From positions 62,001 through 126,000 of the forward strand of contig CAZSGM010000004.1 of assembly GCA_964606505.1 (NCBI GenBank): a stretch of DNA of 64,000 nt. The letters run 5' to 3'. Under the pieces are notes generated by a model. That model searched no databases and had not been told where the DNA came from. It saw only the letters and a list, made by a program, of their open reading frames with translations. Positions within the stretch are counted from its first letter, which is position 1, and every line of letters begins with the position of its first letter. The position numbers and the translations under genes are program-made. Of this stretch, positions 45,951 through 55,555 are shown one piece after another. The DNA comes from CAKVOD01 sp964606505 (lineage in GTDB: Bacteria; Bacillota; Clostridia; Christensenellales; UBA1242).

Positions 45951-47447
45951 TTACTTTAGCACATCAAGGCTTATGGCGACAGATGAAACATAAGCAGTTT
46001 GATCGGTTGTTTCAATCTCAACGCCAATTCTGACGCCCTTCACATTGCAAACCAGCGTCTGCAGTTTTGGCGACCCGCAGACGTTCAAAACCTGCGTTTC
46101 TTGCTCGCTCTTAACTTTGATAGTAACGTCGGTAGGCGTGATTAAACTCACACTCCTCACAACTTTTTCGTTGAGCGCCCCCAAGTCCCCCATTGGCGAC
46201 TGCCAGCACTTAGGTAGGTTAGCGTCAAAAAGTTTGCCGTCGTCGGTAAGTTCGCCAATCTTTTGCGATTTTGAGCCGTTAAAAAGCGCAACAAGTTTCT
46301 GCCAGCCGTCGTACACAAAACTTTCCATTGCTCGCACATCGACGCCCCTAAAAATGTTCAACTTCCCCGTTTTCAAGTCAAACTCAATTAGCGCGTTGTT
46401 TTTATAGCCGCTTTCGCTTTCGCATCCCACTGTTTTGCCGTCTTGGAAATTTAGCCTAATAGAAAGATAATACTTCCCGTTAAAGTAACACGCGCAGGCG
46501 TTTTTGATTGAGACGGTATCAATAAGGTTGTTGATTTTTAAGTTGCACCTGTAAACATTTGCGCCGACGCAATAGTAAAGCCCGTCGGTTGCAAGATACA
46601 CAATGCGGTCGCCACACAGCGCTGCGGTATTTGAGTAAATCATATTTGAAGTGCGCAAAATGTGCGTTACGCTAAACTCGCTTTGGTCACCATACGCGGA
46701 AAGACGCGAAATGCCAAAGTCCCTGATTAGGTAAACATAGTCGTTAAAACTGATGACTTTGTTTATGTTCCCGCGCTCATCGACAAGTTCGATAAAACCA
46801 CCCGCGTCGCTCGTTTCGCTCCAGTTTGTTATATCCAAGTCTTTACTGAAACGCACCTGACGCTTATTGTCAGAAGTTGTCGCAAAAATACGCTCATAAT
46901 GGCTGCAAATGCTCGTCAAATGCAAGTTTTTTGAACTATTTACAGGCGTTGCGGTCAAGTTCCAAAGATACATTTTATCTGTTGGCGAACAAATTACCGC
47001 AACATACTTATCGTTGTACTTGTAATTTATTATCGTTGGCTCGGAAGTAAATTTTACTTGTATGCGCGTAAAAATTGGCGCGTAATCGTTTACGTACGCC
47101 ATATAAATATAACCGTCGTCGCAATAGACAAGGATTAAGTTTTCATCTGCACCGCCGCCGTCTGCGGTTATGTGAACATTCCAAACGCGGAGAGGTTTTG
47201 CTGAACTTGTTGGAGCTTGAAACGTGTGCCACTGCCCGCTATGTAGCCCATCGGGGAGTTTTAAGTCCGCGAACCCGTGCCCGTGCTTGAGTGTTTTGTC
47301 GTCATATTTTAGGTTGTATGCCATATAAGCATAGTCCATTGAAAGGGCGTTCTCGTCAACATCGCGATTGACGCCTTTACTAAAATCTGAAAGGCTGTAA
47401 ATGTACGATTTTGCGACGCGCCCTTTTGCGTTTTTCTTATAATACAT
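45951..47447 (-). CDS. P22 gp10-like tail hub / DNA stabilisation protein
   Basis: 498 residues, beta-rich with propeller-like repeats (LYYCVGANVYRC, IVYLATDGLYYC, VYLIRDFGISRLS). Size and gene position match the P22 stabilisation protein (gp10, about 470 residues), which plugs the portal and joins the tail. The opening YSLSDFSKGVNRDVDENALS resembles openings of such hub proteins. Assignment rests on synteny and fold impression. Ribosome site AAAGGAG. Confidence 0.6.
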   Translation of the reverse strand: MYYKKNAKGRVAKSYIYSLSDFSKGVNRDVDENALSMDYAYMAYNLKYDDKTLKHGHGFADLKLPDGLHSGQWHTFQAPTSSAKPLRVWNVHITADGGGADENLILVYCDDGYIYMAYVNDYAPIFTRIQVKFTSEPTIINYKYNDKYVAVICSPTDKMYLWNLTATPVNSSKNLHLTSICSHYERIFATTSDNKRQVRFSKDLDITNWSETSDAGGFIELVDERGNINKVISFNDYVYLIRDFGISRLSAYGDQSEFSVTHILRTSNMIYSNTAALCGDRIVYLATDGLYYCVGANVYRCNLKINNLIDTVSIKNACACYFNGKYYLSIRLNFQDGKTVGCESESGYKNNALIEFDLKTGKLNIFRGVDVRAMESFVYDGWQKLVALFNGSKSQKIGELTDDGKLFDANLPKCWQSPMGDLGALNEKVVRSVSLITPTDVTIKVKSEQETQVLNVCGSPKLQTLVCNVKGVRIGVEIETTDQTAYVSSVAISLDVLK

Positions 47448-47495
47448 CTTTTCTCCTTTTGTATGGCTTTTGCCACTATAAAAGTTTACCTAAAA

Positions 47496-48059
47496 CTACC
47501 AAATGCGCGCTTTTACGCTCATAGACCTTGCAGGCATCAACGCCGACTTTATTGCGTCCCTGTACCTTGCGTCAAACATTTCAGCCTCACTGAGTTTGCC
47601 TTTGTACAAGCAATACTCGGTTGCGACCCCCAGCGCAATGAGGCGCGGCGTAACTCCTAGCGCGTCAAAGTTTATGTTGTCTGTAAACGAGGTTAGCGTT
47701 GCGGGCAAAAACGAGTATTTTACAATAACTTTTCGATAGCCCGTGCCAACCGTTGCAGACTGCGCATTCAATGTAAATTTTAAGTAATCGTTTCTTAAAT
47801 TTTTCACTGAGTGTAACTTCAAAATGTTTTGGCTAAGTTCGTTAAAATATATTTTGCCGCCAACCAAGTCGTACTCCTCTTCAATAAGTTGAGGAAAGTA
47901 ATCACTGGCAAGTTCGGACAACACTTCGTTGAGGCAAAACAACAATGTGTTGCAAATATTGTTTGCGCGAGTGTCAGACGCGCTAAGCGTCGGCAACCCC
48001 GCCGTTTCGGGGAGTTCTAGGTAGTTTCCTACGTGTTTTAAAATATCACTAACATTCAT
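47496..48059 (-). CDS. P22 gp4-like head-tail connector
   Basis: 187 residues, helical, in the place of the P22 gp4/gp6-type adaptor that docks under the portal. N-terminal helices MNVSDILKHVGNYL and TLLFCLNEVLSELASDYFPQ and the C-terminal YCLYKGKLSEAEMFDARYRD fit adaptor proteins. The ribosome site is weak. Between a 103-residue gene and the gp10-like gene. Confidence 0.6.
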   Translation of the reverse strand: MNVSDILKHVGNYLELPETAGLPTLSASDTRANNICNTLLFCLNEVLSELASDYFPQLIEEEYDLVGGKIYFNELSQNILKLHSVKNLRNDYLKFTLNAQSATVGTGYRKVIVKYSFLPATLTSFTDNINFDALGVTPRLIALGVATEYCLYKGKLSEAEMFDARYRDAIKSALMPARSMSVKARIW

Positions 48060-48161
48060 TTTATTTTATAATAGCGCACCCAAAAACTTAGGCGCGCTAC
48101 TTTCTCCTTTTATTTATTTGCGCGATTTTACTTTTGAAAATCACTAAGCAAACTAGGACAA

Positions 48162-48473
48162 TTACAGTTTAACATTTTGCATAATTTTATCAAAAAGTTG
48201 TTCTTTTTCTCGCTTTTCAAGGTTTTTATTAGAAATTTCCATTTCTTTTAGCAATTTTTCTGCATTTTCCTTGCGAGTTGCCCACACTTTACGCAAAAAA
48301 CGTTCGTCCAAATTGCCCGAATATAAAAGTTCCGTGTGCAACTTCATCCCATACTCTTTGCAGACTTCAAACGCGTGCTTAATGTGGTTTCTAAAAACTC
48401 GGTAGCCGCTATCAATCGCTTTAATTTGTCTAACAATTTCTAGTGCGTCGTCAAAAATTTCTGTTCTGTTCAT
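48162..48473 (-). CDS. Small phage protein between capsid and connector genes
   Basis: 103 residues, highly charged and helical (MNRTEIFDDALEIVRQIKAI ... EKREKEQLFDKIM), no membrane segment. Unrecognised; its position matches the small ORF between coat and gp4 in P22-like phages. Ribosome site AAGGA. Confidence 0.55.
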   Translation of the reverse strand: MNRTEIFDDALEIVRQIKAIDSGYRVFRNHIKHAFEVCKEYGMKLHTELLYSGNLDERFLRKVWATRKENAEKLLKEMEISNKNLEKREKEQLFDKIMQNVKL

Positions 48474-48492
48474 ATAATCGTCCTTAATTTTT

Positions 48493-49656
48493 TTACGCTT
48501 CGGTAATTCCTGTTATAACACCTTGCCCCGCTGGATGGTCGCACAACAATTCAGCGTACTTTACAAGCGTTGCGGTGTAGACAGGCTTGCCTGCAACTTG
48601 TTTTAACACATTGCCGTTTTCACCCTCAAGCCAACGCCAGTCGCAAAGTTGGTGCAAAGCAAAATCCTTTGTGTTAAGGAAGTACATATTCCCTTCTTTT
48701 GCAAAGCGGTCTGAAACAACTGGAATCCCATTGAAACTAATTGCCTTGTATCCACCCTTCAAATCCATAATATCAATGTTTGACCTAAATGTATTGAGGT
48801 AGGTTTGGTAAGCGCGTTTTACGCCTGAGGAACAAACAATGTAGTCAACTTCGCCGCTTGACGATTCGTTGATAAGGTCAACCATTTTTTGCATCTTTAC
48901 ATCGTCAATTGTCGCGGAAGTTGATGTTTGAGGGTTCATAAATGAGTAAGAAGATTTGTTGAGCCCGTAGAGGTTTGTGTTTGAGAAAATCCCGTCCAAG
49001 CCCGTGATTTCGTTTTTGTATGAGTTTTGAACGGTAAGGTAGATTGTGTCGGTTACCTCTGACAAATCAAATGTTTTGTCAAAGTAAGCAACTTTATTTG
49101 CTCTATCGACGCTTGTAATGCGAACTTGTGTTGTAACGACTGCGTTTTTGTTTGTTACAAGGTCGCAAACCATTCCTTCAATCAAGTTTTGAGTGCTATC
49201 AACATTCAGCGCGTTCAAGCTGTCGTCGTTTTCAGTTGCGACTGCCAAAACACCTGTACCGTTACCAAATAACATTCTGCCGAAGTTGAATTTGCTGGCT
49301 TTAATCAAGCCTTCCATTTCTGCGTTCAAAAGGTTAACGAACGCACCTGCACTGTTGCTGGACGCGCGGATTGCCTTGTCAGAAAGTTCAATTGTACCAA
49401 ACAAGTTTTTAAGCGTTGAGGTAAAGTTAACGTACTTGTTTTGCGCGCTAGTTGGGAGCGTTCCGTCCTCTGTGCCCGCGCCGATACCGCCGTTAATGCC
49501 GACAGGTGCAAGTTTCTTAACTTCCTTACCCCAAACGTCTTGAGTTGTTTGCTTAATCATATTGTAAAGTGGATTAGTTTTTGTATTAAGTTGATTGCTT
49601 ACCACGCCAAGGTAAACTGTTTTTAAGGCGTCTTCTGCTGTTGATAATGTTACCAT
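48493..49656 (-). CDS. Major capsid protein (HK97-type fold, P22-like arrangement)
   Basis: 387 residues. The segment FTSTLKNLFGTIELSDKAIR followed by FVNLLNAEMEGLI is the spine-helix region of many capsid proteins, and the later GGYKAISFNGIPVVSDRFAK then EGNMYFLNTKDFALHQL is the typical P-domain / A-domain ending. It follows a scaffold gene and has a strong ribosome site (AGGAG). No protease domain was seen, consistent with scaffold-driven assembly. Confidence 0.8.
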   Translation of the reverse strand: MVTLSTAEDALKTVYLGVVSNQLNTKTNPLYNMIKQTTQDVWGKEVKKLAPVGINGGIGAGTEDGTLPTSAQNKYVNFTSTLKNLFGTIELSDKAIRASSNSAGAFVNLLNAEMEGLIKASKFNFGRMLFGNGTGVLAVATENDDSLNALNVDSTQNLIEGMVCDLVTNKNAVVTTQVRITSVDRANKVAYFDKTFDLSEVTDTIYLTVQNSYKNEITGLDGIFSNTNLYGLNKSSYSFMNPQTSTSATIDDVKMQKMVDLINESSSGEVDYIVCSSGVKRAYQTYLNTFRSNIDIMDLKGGYKAISFNGIPVVSDRFAKEGNMYFLNTKDFALHQLCDWRWLEGENGNVLKQVAGKPVYTATLVKYAELLCDHPAGQGVITGITEA

Positions 49657-49759
49657 TTTATTCTCCTATATTAGCGCACGGAGCCAAACCTTTGCGCGAG
49701 GTGAACATTTTGCGATTTTATTTTCTATCCAAGCTGCCTCTATTTTAAAAGAACTTCCT

Positions 49760-50806
49760 TTAATTTAAAAGCAACTTTTCTAGAATGTCTCGCGCTTCGG
49801 TTAACGTCGTTGGAGTCGAAGGAGTCGAGGCGGCTATATTTGCGCCAAAGTTTCTCGTCATTAGTGGCGGAACTTTCTTGCGACTGCATTCTTCGACATA
49901 ATCACGTATAATTTCGTCGTGCGCCTGCTTGTTATTTTTAGCAAGATTGACTATAAATTCGGGGTCATTAATTTGTTTATCATATTGTGTTGAATGCTCC
50001 AAAAATAAGCTTAACACCGCTTCCGTTACCCCGTTAGGATTGTCAATCAATGCGCTGTTTTCCATAAACTTATTGACTATGGCGCCGTAAATATCTTTGC
50101 TTACAACACCACTTTCGCAAAGCTGTTTTATTTGTTGATTAATATCATTTTTTGACTGTTCGTTTTGTAGATTTTCTAAATTATTTAGTTCGTTTTCGTC
50201 GTCATTTTGCTGCGTCAAAACTTCCTCTTGTTCAACGCCCAAATGCGCGTTTTTCTCTAAATTTCGCGAAAAAACATTGATTTTTTGCGTTTTTTCTTCA
50301 CTTTTTTGCATTTTTTCGCTATTTTTTTGATTTTCTAGTGTACTTTCGCCGCTCGCAACTTCGGCTGTTTCGCCCTCATTTTTCGTGTTGTCGGTGTCTA
50401 AATTTTCACTAAGTTCGTTGAATTTATCGTCGGTCTTTAAGTCAAGATTTTCGTACGCACTGTGTTCATACTTACTTAGTAACTGACTTTTGCGCGTAAA
50501 CTCCGCTTGCAAATTTTCGTACGCTTTTGCAAGCGTTGCAACGCTTTTAAATTTGCCGAGAATGTTTAGGTTTTCTTCGTCCCGTTTTGCAATGTTAGTT
50601 TCACAGTTTGCACCTACTTCGTCCGCACCTTGTAGATTTTTCGCACTGTCAAAATTTACGGTTGCGACAAGATTTTTATCGCTAACACTACCCTCTAATG
50701 TAGGGGGTGTTTCGCTATTATTTTGCGATTGCGTGCGTGTGTTTTGCGCGTCAATTGTTTCAATTTTTTCATTTTTTAAAGTTGTTCCATTTATTAAATT
50801 ATTCAT
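49760..50806 (-). CDS. Capsid scaffolding protein
   Basis: 348 residues, acidic and rich in Glu, Asn, Lys with predicted coiled coil, and a helix GKFKSVATLAKAYENLQAEF typical of scaffolds near 85-105. The C-terminal NIAASTPSTPTTLTEARDIL could be the coat-binding end. Located directly upstream of the capsid gene. Confidence 0.7.
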   Translation of the reverse strand: MNNLINGTTLKNEKIETIDAQNTRTQSQNNSETPPTLEGSVSDKNLVATVNFDSAKNLQGADEVGANCETNIAKRDEENLNILGKFKSVATLAKAYENLQAEFTRKSQLLSKYEHSAYENLDLKTDDKFNELSENLDTDNTKNEGETAEVASGESTLENQKNSEKMQKSEEKTQKINVFSRNLEKNAHLGVEQEEVLTQQNDDENELNNLENLQNEQSKNDINQQIKQLCESGVVSKDIYGAIVNKFMENSALIDNPNGVTEAVLSLFLEHSTQYDKQINDPEFIVNLAKNNKQAHDEIIRDYVEECSRKKVPPLMTRNFGANIAASTPSTPTTLTEARDILEKLLLN

Positions 50807-50958
50807 ATTTTTTACCTTTATTTTGCACTGCGTGCTAGACTTTTTGTTGCTTTTTATTGTGTTAAAATGATACTATTGGACTTCAAACTGCAATTCTCGT
50901 TTTCTGCGGTTGAAAATTCAATTATCGCAGAAACAAATAATACAATTATTAAACTATC

Positions 50959-52821
50959 TTAATTTGCTTCACGCAAAGCAAGTTCCGAAATTGCCATTTT
51001 GTGTTCGTCGATATGCTTCAAAATCTTTTCCTTTATCGCTCTTTGCTTAGGGTTTTCGTCGTCGATTGTGTCCGACAGCAAAAACGCGGTGTGCTCCGTT
51101 ATGTGGATAGCGTGGTCGTCAATTTGCGAAACTGCTGGTATTTTGCCGCCGTTTAGGCACTCGACGCACTCTTTTTGCGCGCGACTTCTTTGCAGGCTTG
51201 CGATGTCCTGCCCTTGTTCCCAAATCCCAAAACCTAAAAGCTCGAGTATCTTGCTGCGCATTCTGTTGTCAAGTTTGCCGTCCTCGTTTGAGAGCAAGCC
51301 CGCGTTAAGGAGTTCAAAAACCATACTGCGGCGCTGCGCAACCGTTTCGGTCAGCTCGTTTTCGGTTTCAAAAACAATATCTTCGCTACTAATGTCGGTA
51401 CTGTCAAAATAAAACAACTCGACCTCTTGGTTGTTTCTGCCGATTATGCGCCCAACGCGTTTGTTTGTCGCGAACTGCTTATAAAGTCGCAAAATGTGTT
51501 TCCCAACATTTTTGATGGCGTTACGAATTTCCTCGGCACTTGTAGTAAGTTTCGCGTCATCCTGTTCAATGAGAAGTTGCAGTGCCGTTCCGCTCATATT
51601 TGCGTACGACGTGATTGCGTTTGTTAGGTCGCTGAGTCCCGACAGTACGGTCATTTGGTTCATCAGGCGCTCTTCCTCGTTTGAAAAATCGGCAGGCAAC
51701 CCCGTTGTCGGCAAAAAGTGCGGCGGCGTTGCGCCCTGCCTATAAACCAATATTTTTCCCGGTTTCAACCCGTCCTCTTCGAGCGAGTCAGTATCAATAC
51801 TCCCGTCCTCTACGCTCAAAACGCCCTGCGCAATGCGGTTCATAAACTCGTGCTTGCGGTTCTTGGTCGCGTTAAACGCGCGCTGAAGCGGAATTATCCT
51901 ATCAATAATCGTCGTACCGAAAAAGTTTGACGCTTGCTCTTGCGAAATCTGACGAATAAACGGAAGCCCGCGTTCCCCATCGTCGAGATTTTCAAACGGA
52001 AGTTCTCCCGAATACACAAGTTGTTTACCCGCGATAATTATCAGTCGCCCGTTAGGATGCGCAACTGTCGGACGCTCGTAATATTCGAGGACAACGGCGT
52101 TGTTTGTTTTGGTCGTTTTGATTACGCTGGTATTAATCGAGCCGTAACCAAATCCCGCGCTGCTAGTTTCAACCGCGTCGGAAGTTATAACGTCGATATT
52201 TTCGCCCTCAACATCCACTCCCCACAACTGCTTGATGACGTCAACGTGGTATGCCCGCGCGTGGATAAGTGAGCGACAGTCCTCCAAACTTTCACAGGCG
52301 CAATTGTCGGGATAAATTTCAAACGGCGGACAGATTGATATGCTAACATCTCCCTCGCGAATTTTTTTCCCGTCCTCGGTTTTGCCAACAATTTTGCCGC
52401 AGTTGTTGTCCCAGATGATTTTGTAAAATGCCGTACCGCACAACTCACTCCACTTAGTCGCCTTGGCAATCAAACTCGACAGCCCTAAGTTATGGTCAAC
52501 CGCGTTTAATATGCACTTGCTAACCTTTGCAGACTTTATATCTTTCTCTTCGCTCGTACTTGGTAAAACGCTCATTTTAGGGCGAACGCGAGCAAGTTTT
52601 GCAAGTCTACTTTCGTACATTGTCGCGAGGTAGTTGTACGCCTGTCTTTCCTGCCACTCAAACTCATTGTCGAGGCTGCAAGTGTTACCCAACCCATCGA
52701 CCGAACAAAATTGGTTTCCAACAACAAAATTTGCATTCGTTTGCCACTGCCTTTCAAACGGCTTGCGCTCAACTTTTCTCCTTTCAAACTCTTCAAGAAT
52801 TTCACTAACTACTTCTTCCAT
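50959..52821 (-). CDS. P22-like portal protein
   Basis: 620 residues. The portal forms the dodecameric vertex through which DNA enters. Visible are an N-terminal helical region (EEFERRKVERKPFERQWQTN), the ICPPFEIYPDNCACESLEDC segment, VVLEYYERPTVAHPNGRLII, FFGTTIIDRIIPLQRAFNAT, and a helical wing/stem with SGTALQLLIEQDDAKL, all in the order seen in P22-type portals. Strong ribosome site AAAGGAG. Confidence 0.78.
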   Translation of the reverse strand: MEEVVSEILEEFERRKVERKPFERQWQTNANFVVGNQFCSVDGLGNTCSLDNEFEWQERQAYNYLATMYESRLAKLARVRPKMSVLPSTSEEKDIKSAKVSKCILNAVDHNLGLSSLIAKATKWSELCGTAFYKIIWDNNCGKIVGKTEDGKKIREGDVSISICPPFEIYPDNCACESLEDCRSLIHARAYHVDVIKQLWGVDVEGENIDVITSDAVETSSAGFGYGSINTSVIKTTKTNNAVVLEYYERPTVAHPNGRLIIIAGKQLVYSGELPFENLDDGERGLPFIRQISQEQASNFFGTTIIDRIIPLQRAFNATKNRKHEFMNRIAQGVLSVEDGSIDTDSLEEDGLKPGKILVYRQGATPPHFLPTTGLPADFSNEEERLMNQMTVLSGLSDLTNAITSYANMSGTALQLLIEQDDAKLTTSAEEIRNAIKNVGKHILRLYKQFATNKRVGRIIGRNNQEVELFYFDSTDISSEDIVFETENELTETVAQRRSMVFELLNAGLLSNEDGKLDNRMRSKILELLGFGIWEQGQDIASLQRSRAQKECVECLNGGKIPAVSQIDDHAIHITEHTAFLLSDTIDDENPKQRAIKEKILKHIDEHKMAISELALREAN

Positions 52822-53083
52822 TTTTTACTCCTTTCTTTTGATTTTTTCAATTTTTAACGTTTTTTGCGCATTTTTATATGTTATTTTTTTATTTTTTTAA
52901 GAATAAATTTATATTTTTAAATGTATTTATTTGCATATTTTTAAATGTGTAAATTAATATTTTTTGTAATTAAATTCGTGCATTTATTATGATAAAATTT
53001 AAGTATTTATTGCATTAAAATTTGCATTTTGTTTATAATAAAATTCACTATTTATTATAGTTAAATTTGCTTATTGATTTAAT

Positions 53084-53299
53084 TTATTTTAATGTTTTTT
53101 CTGCGCTGCTTTTTTCACTTGTTTTTTTACTCGTCTTTTTAAAATCCGTATAGCATTTATTAATTCCGTGCAGACAATCTTTGCATAAAAACAGCTGTGT
53201 GCGTACATTTTCTGGGTCTTTTAGCACAACATATTCAGCTATATTTCCACATCCACGAATGTCGCATTGTTTAATAAAAATTGTTTTCTTTAATTCCAT
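53084..53299 (-). CDS. Small zinc-ribbon-like phage protein
   Basis: 71 residues with Cys pairs spaced C-x4-C (CDIRGC) and C-x2-C (CKDC), likely binding one zinc, and a basic tail of KKTSKKTSEK type. Strong ribosome site AAGGAG. Between the terminase group and the portal; function unknown. Confidence 0.6.
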   Translation of the reverse strand: MELKKTIFIKQCDIRGCGNIAEYVVLKDPENVRTQLFLCKDCLHGINKCYTDFKKTSKKTSEKSSAEKTLK

Positions 53300-53523
53300 A
53301 TTTTCTCCTTATTTTTTAACATATAACATTAATTTGCAAGATTAATTTATTTATTATTTATCTTGATATTTATTATTAAATTAATTATTATTTAATTTTA
53401 TTTTTAATTGATTATATTTTTAATTAATTAAATCAATATTTTGTTAATTATTTAAGTAAAATCATTATTTTTTGCGTTTTTAATTGATTTTTACTGCTTT
53501 TTTCTATTTTTTCTAACTTTTTT

Positions 53524-53693
53524 GATGTTTTTTTTGATGTTTTTTTTGATGTTTTTTTTGATGTTTTTTTTGATGTTTTTTTTGNNNNNNNNNNNNNNNN
53601 NNNNNNNNNNNNNNNNNNNNNNNNNNNNNNNNNNNNNNNNNNNNNNNNNNNNNNNNNNNNNNNNNNNNNNNNNNNNNNNNNNNNATGTTTTTC
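53524..53693. repeat. 12-bp microsatellite (GATGTTTTTTTT)n interrupted by assembly gap
   Basis: GATG recurs at 53524, 53536, 53548, 53560 and 53572, each followed by eight T. 53585-53684 is exactly 100 N, a conventional placeholder, and the repeat resumes after it as ATGTTTTT. The array evidently broke the assembly; its true length is unknown. The remainder of 53300-53702 is extremely A+T-rich and carries no gene. Confidence 0.9.
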
Positions 53694-53702
53694 GCTCAGA
53701 AT

Positions 53703-53975
53703 TTATTTTTTACTTTCAGGTTTTGCTGTGTCTACTAATGTTTTAATTAAGCGGATTTTTTCTTTCTCCAATTCCTCGTCGCTGAGTGAGTCAAAGTTTG
53801 TTGCGCCGTACAACATTTTGTACGCATCAAGGTCGGGGGGAACGTATTTAGTTGTAACACGCTTTTTAACCAGTTTCAACTCGCCCGTGTCAGGGTCGGT
53901 CGCGTAGTCCTCGATGGTCTCAACATTATCAAAGCCGTTCGCCAACTTTTTTAGCCCTTCTTTTTCTATTTCCAT
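53703..53975 (-). CDS. Small phage protein, 90 residues
   Basis: Charged helical product with the segment YATDPDTGELKLVKKRVTTK suggesting a small beta unit; unrecognised. Strong ribosome site AAAGGAG. It follows terL and ends next to the microsatellite. Confidence 0.6.
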   Translation of the reverse strand: MEIEKEGLKKLANGFDNVETIEDYATDPDTGELKLVKKRVTTKYVPPDLDAYKMLYGATNFDSLSDEELEKEKIRLIKTLVDTAKPESKK

Positions 53976-53984
53976 AATGCTCCT

Positions 53985-55424
53985 TTATTGTTTGCGGCGC
54001 AACTTTCTATACAGTCGCTCCTTGTCTTTTGTTATCTCACTTTTAATTTCAGGCAGGCGCTCAAGTTCGGGTTTTGTGCAAATATAGTAGCGCAACTCAT
54101 CGAGCGCGTGGTCGTCCTTTTTTACAGGTGCGTCGCCGTCCGACCACCAGTATCTTTTTATTTCGTCAATCAAATGAACGCAGGTTGAAAAAATAAACAA
54201 GTGCGGCTTCCCGTCGGCGTCGCGCAAATATGACTTGACGCGATTTATGCCGCTAAACAGTTCCTTATTAACGCGCGGATTAACCAAAATTCCGTTGTCG
54301 TAAAACAGTTCCACAACATTTTTTGTACTCGACAACGTGCGCGCGGTTGCCGCAGAGTCAATCAAACTTTCAAGCATCCCATTCGGGGCGCGCTTCCAGT
54401 TTAGCCGCTTTGCAATCTCGTTAATTTTACGCGCGTGCGTTGCAACATCTAAGTTGCTGGCATAATGCTCGGCGATAACATAGACGTTCCCGTCATAGTC
54501 AACGCAGTAAAAGTGGCACGAAAGCGGATTATGCAACCCTGGGTCAATGGATATGTTGTCTTGCCACGAAAGCGGTAGGTCAAAGGGTTGGACAACGTGA
54601 ATGTTTTCGTCAAACTCCGTGTACACAAGCCCCGCGTTCGCTTGAAACCGCCCGTACCTGCGCGACTCAAGTTCGGCTTGCGACATATTTTGGGAAAGTG
54701 TCGCAATCTGCCGCGCGCTCAAGTGTGGGTTGTCCGCCCACTCCATAAACTCGCACCAAATATCTTTGTCGAAAGTGCTCGCCTTGTATATCTTCTCGTA
54801 GACCCACGTGAGCCCCTTCAGTGGCGTCATTGTTCCAAAAATATCGCCGTCGCGGTCAAAAACCCTCATTTTGCACTCGTCATAAACATCCTCGGGCGGC
54901 TCCTCGTCAAACCACACAAAATCAAGCGACGTCCCCTGAAACTTCTCTCGCCCTTGGTCGCACGACTTAAAACCAATCGTACTCAGCCCTCCAAACGCGT
55001 TGCGCACGATAATTTGGTCAATGATACCGCGCGCAGGGCTGCCCTTTCGCCCCGTCTGCATAACAACATCCACAATCGTGTGTTTCGGCAGATAGTTCAA
55101 AACTTTCTTCTGTGCGACGTCCCGCTGCACTTGCGTCGACAGCGAAACCACCCACCCGACAACGTCCTTGCGGTTTTCCCTGTATGGATGTATCCCAAGT
55201 GCCATATAAACACACTCGACCGCCCCACACTCAGTTTTGCCGCTGCGGTTACCGCCAAAAACCCACCGATTTTTGCACTTGTTTTTGTGAAACGCAATTT
55301 GCTTTTTGTGCACCTTATCCTTATTATAATTATTCAGCGCGCCGACCCGCGACGACTGCTCGCGCTCAATCGCAAGCGCACGCTCGATTGTGTCCCGCTG
55401 CTCATTGTTAACCCGTTTATCCAT
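53985..55424 (-). CDS. terL: Phage terminase large subunit
   Basis: DNA-packaging motor. Walker A VFGGNRSGKTE, Walker B LDFVWFDEEPPED, coupling motif GTMTPLKG, then a RNase H-like nuclease with Asp in SIDPGLHNP, LIDSAAT and KKDDHALDELRY. I choose ATG 55424, because GAGG sits just before it; an in-frame ATG at 55445 lacks a ribosome site. About 479 residues, P22-like in size. Domains and catalytic residues appear intact. Confidence 0.9.
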   Translation of the reverse strand: MDKRVNNEQRDTIERALAIEREQSSRVGALNNYNKDKVHKKQIAFHKNKCKNRWVFGGNRSGKTECGAVECVYMALGIHPYRENRKDVVGWVVSLSTQVQRDVAQKKVLNYLPKHTIVDVVMQTGRKGSPARGIIDQIIVRNAFGGLSTIGFKSCDQGREKFQGTSLDFVWFDEEPPEDVYDECKMRVFDRDGDIFGTMTPLKGLTWVYEKIYKASTFDKDIWCEFMEWADNPHLSARQIATLSQNMSQAELESRRYGRFQANAGLVYTEFDENIHVVQPFDLPLSWQDNISIDPGLHNPLSCHFYCVDYDGNVYVIAEHYASNLDVATHARKINEIAKRLNWKRAPNGMLESLIDSAATARTLSSTKNVVELFYDNGILVNPRVNKELFSGINRVKSYLRDADGKPHLFIFSTCVHLIDEIKRYWWSDGDAPVKKDDHALDELRYYICTKPELERLPEIKSEITKDKERLYRKLRRKQ

Positions 55425-55507
55425 AACTTCCTCAATTAATCCCATTTAAAAATGATAAAAAACTACATTTGTTGTCATAAAACCCTCAAAACTAGCATTT
55501 ATTCGCG

Positions 55508-55536
55508 TTGCCAAAAGCGTTTGCAGGCGTTATACT
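55508..55536 (+). promoter_or_regulatory. Sigma-A promoter of the plus-strand gene in the phage block
   Basis: TTGCCA (55508-55513), 17 nt, TATACT (55531-55536). Predicted +1 near 55543 leaves a leader of only about 13 nt, which still includes GAGG. Confidence 0.7.
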
Positions 55537-55555
55537 ATTTTTGCGAGGTTTGAGA

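Noticed and set aside
53524..53693. Tandem repeat considered as a CRISPR array
   Set aside because: 12-bp perfect repeats without unique spacers and no cas genes; it is a microsatellite.
54588..55439. 283-codon plus-strand open frame
   Set aside because: Antisense shadow of terL, whose motifs are intact; basic His/Arg-rich translation typical of an out-of-frame read.
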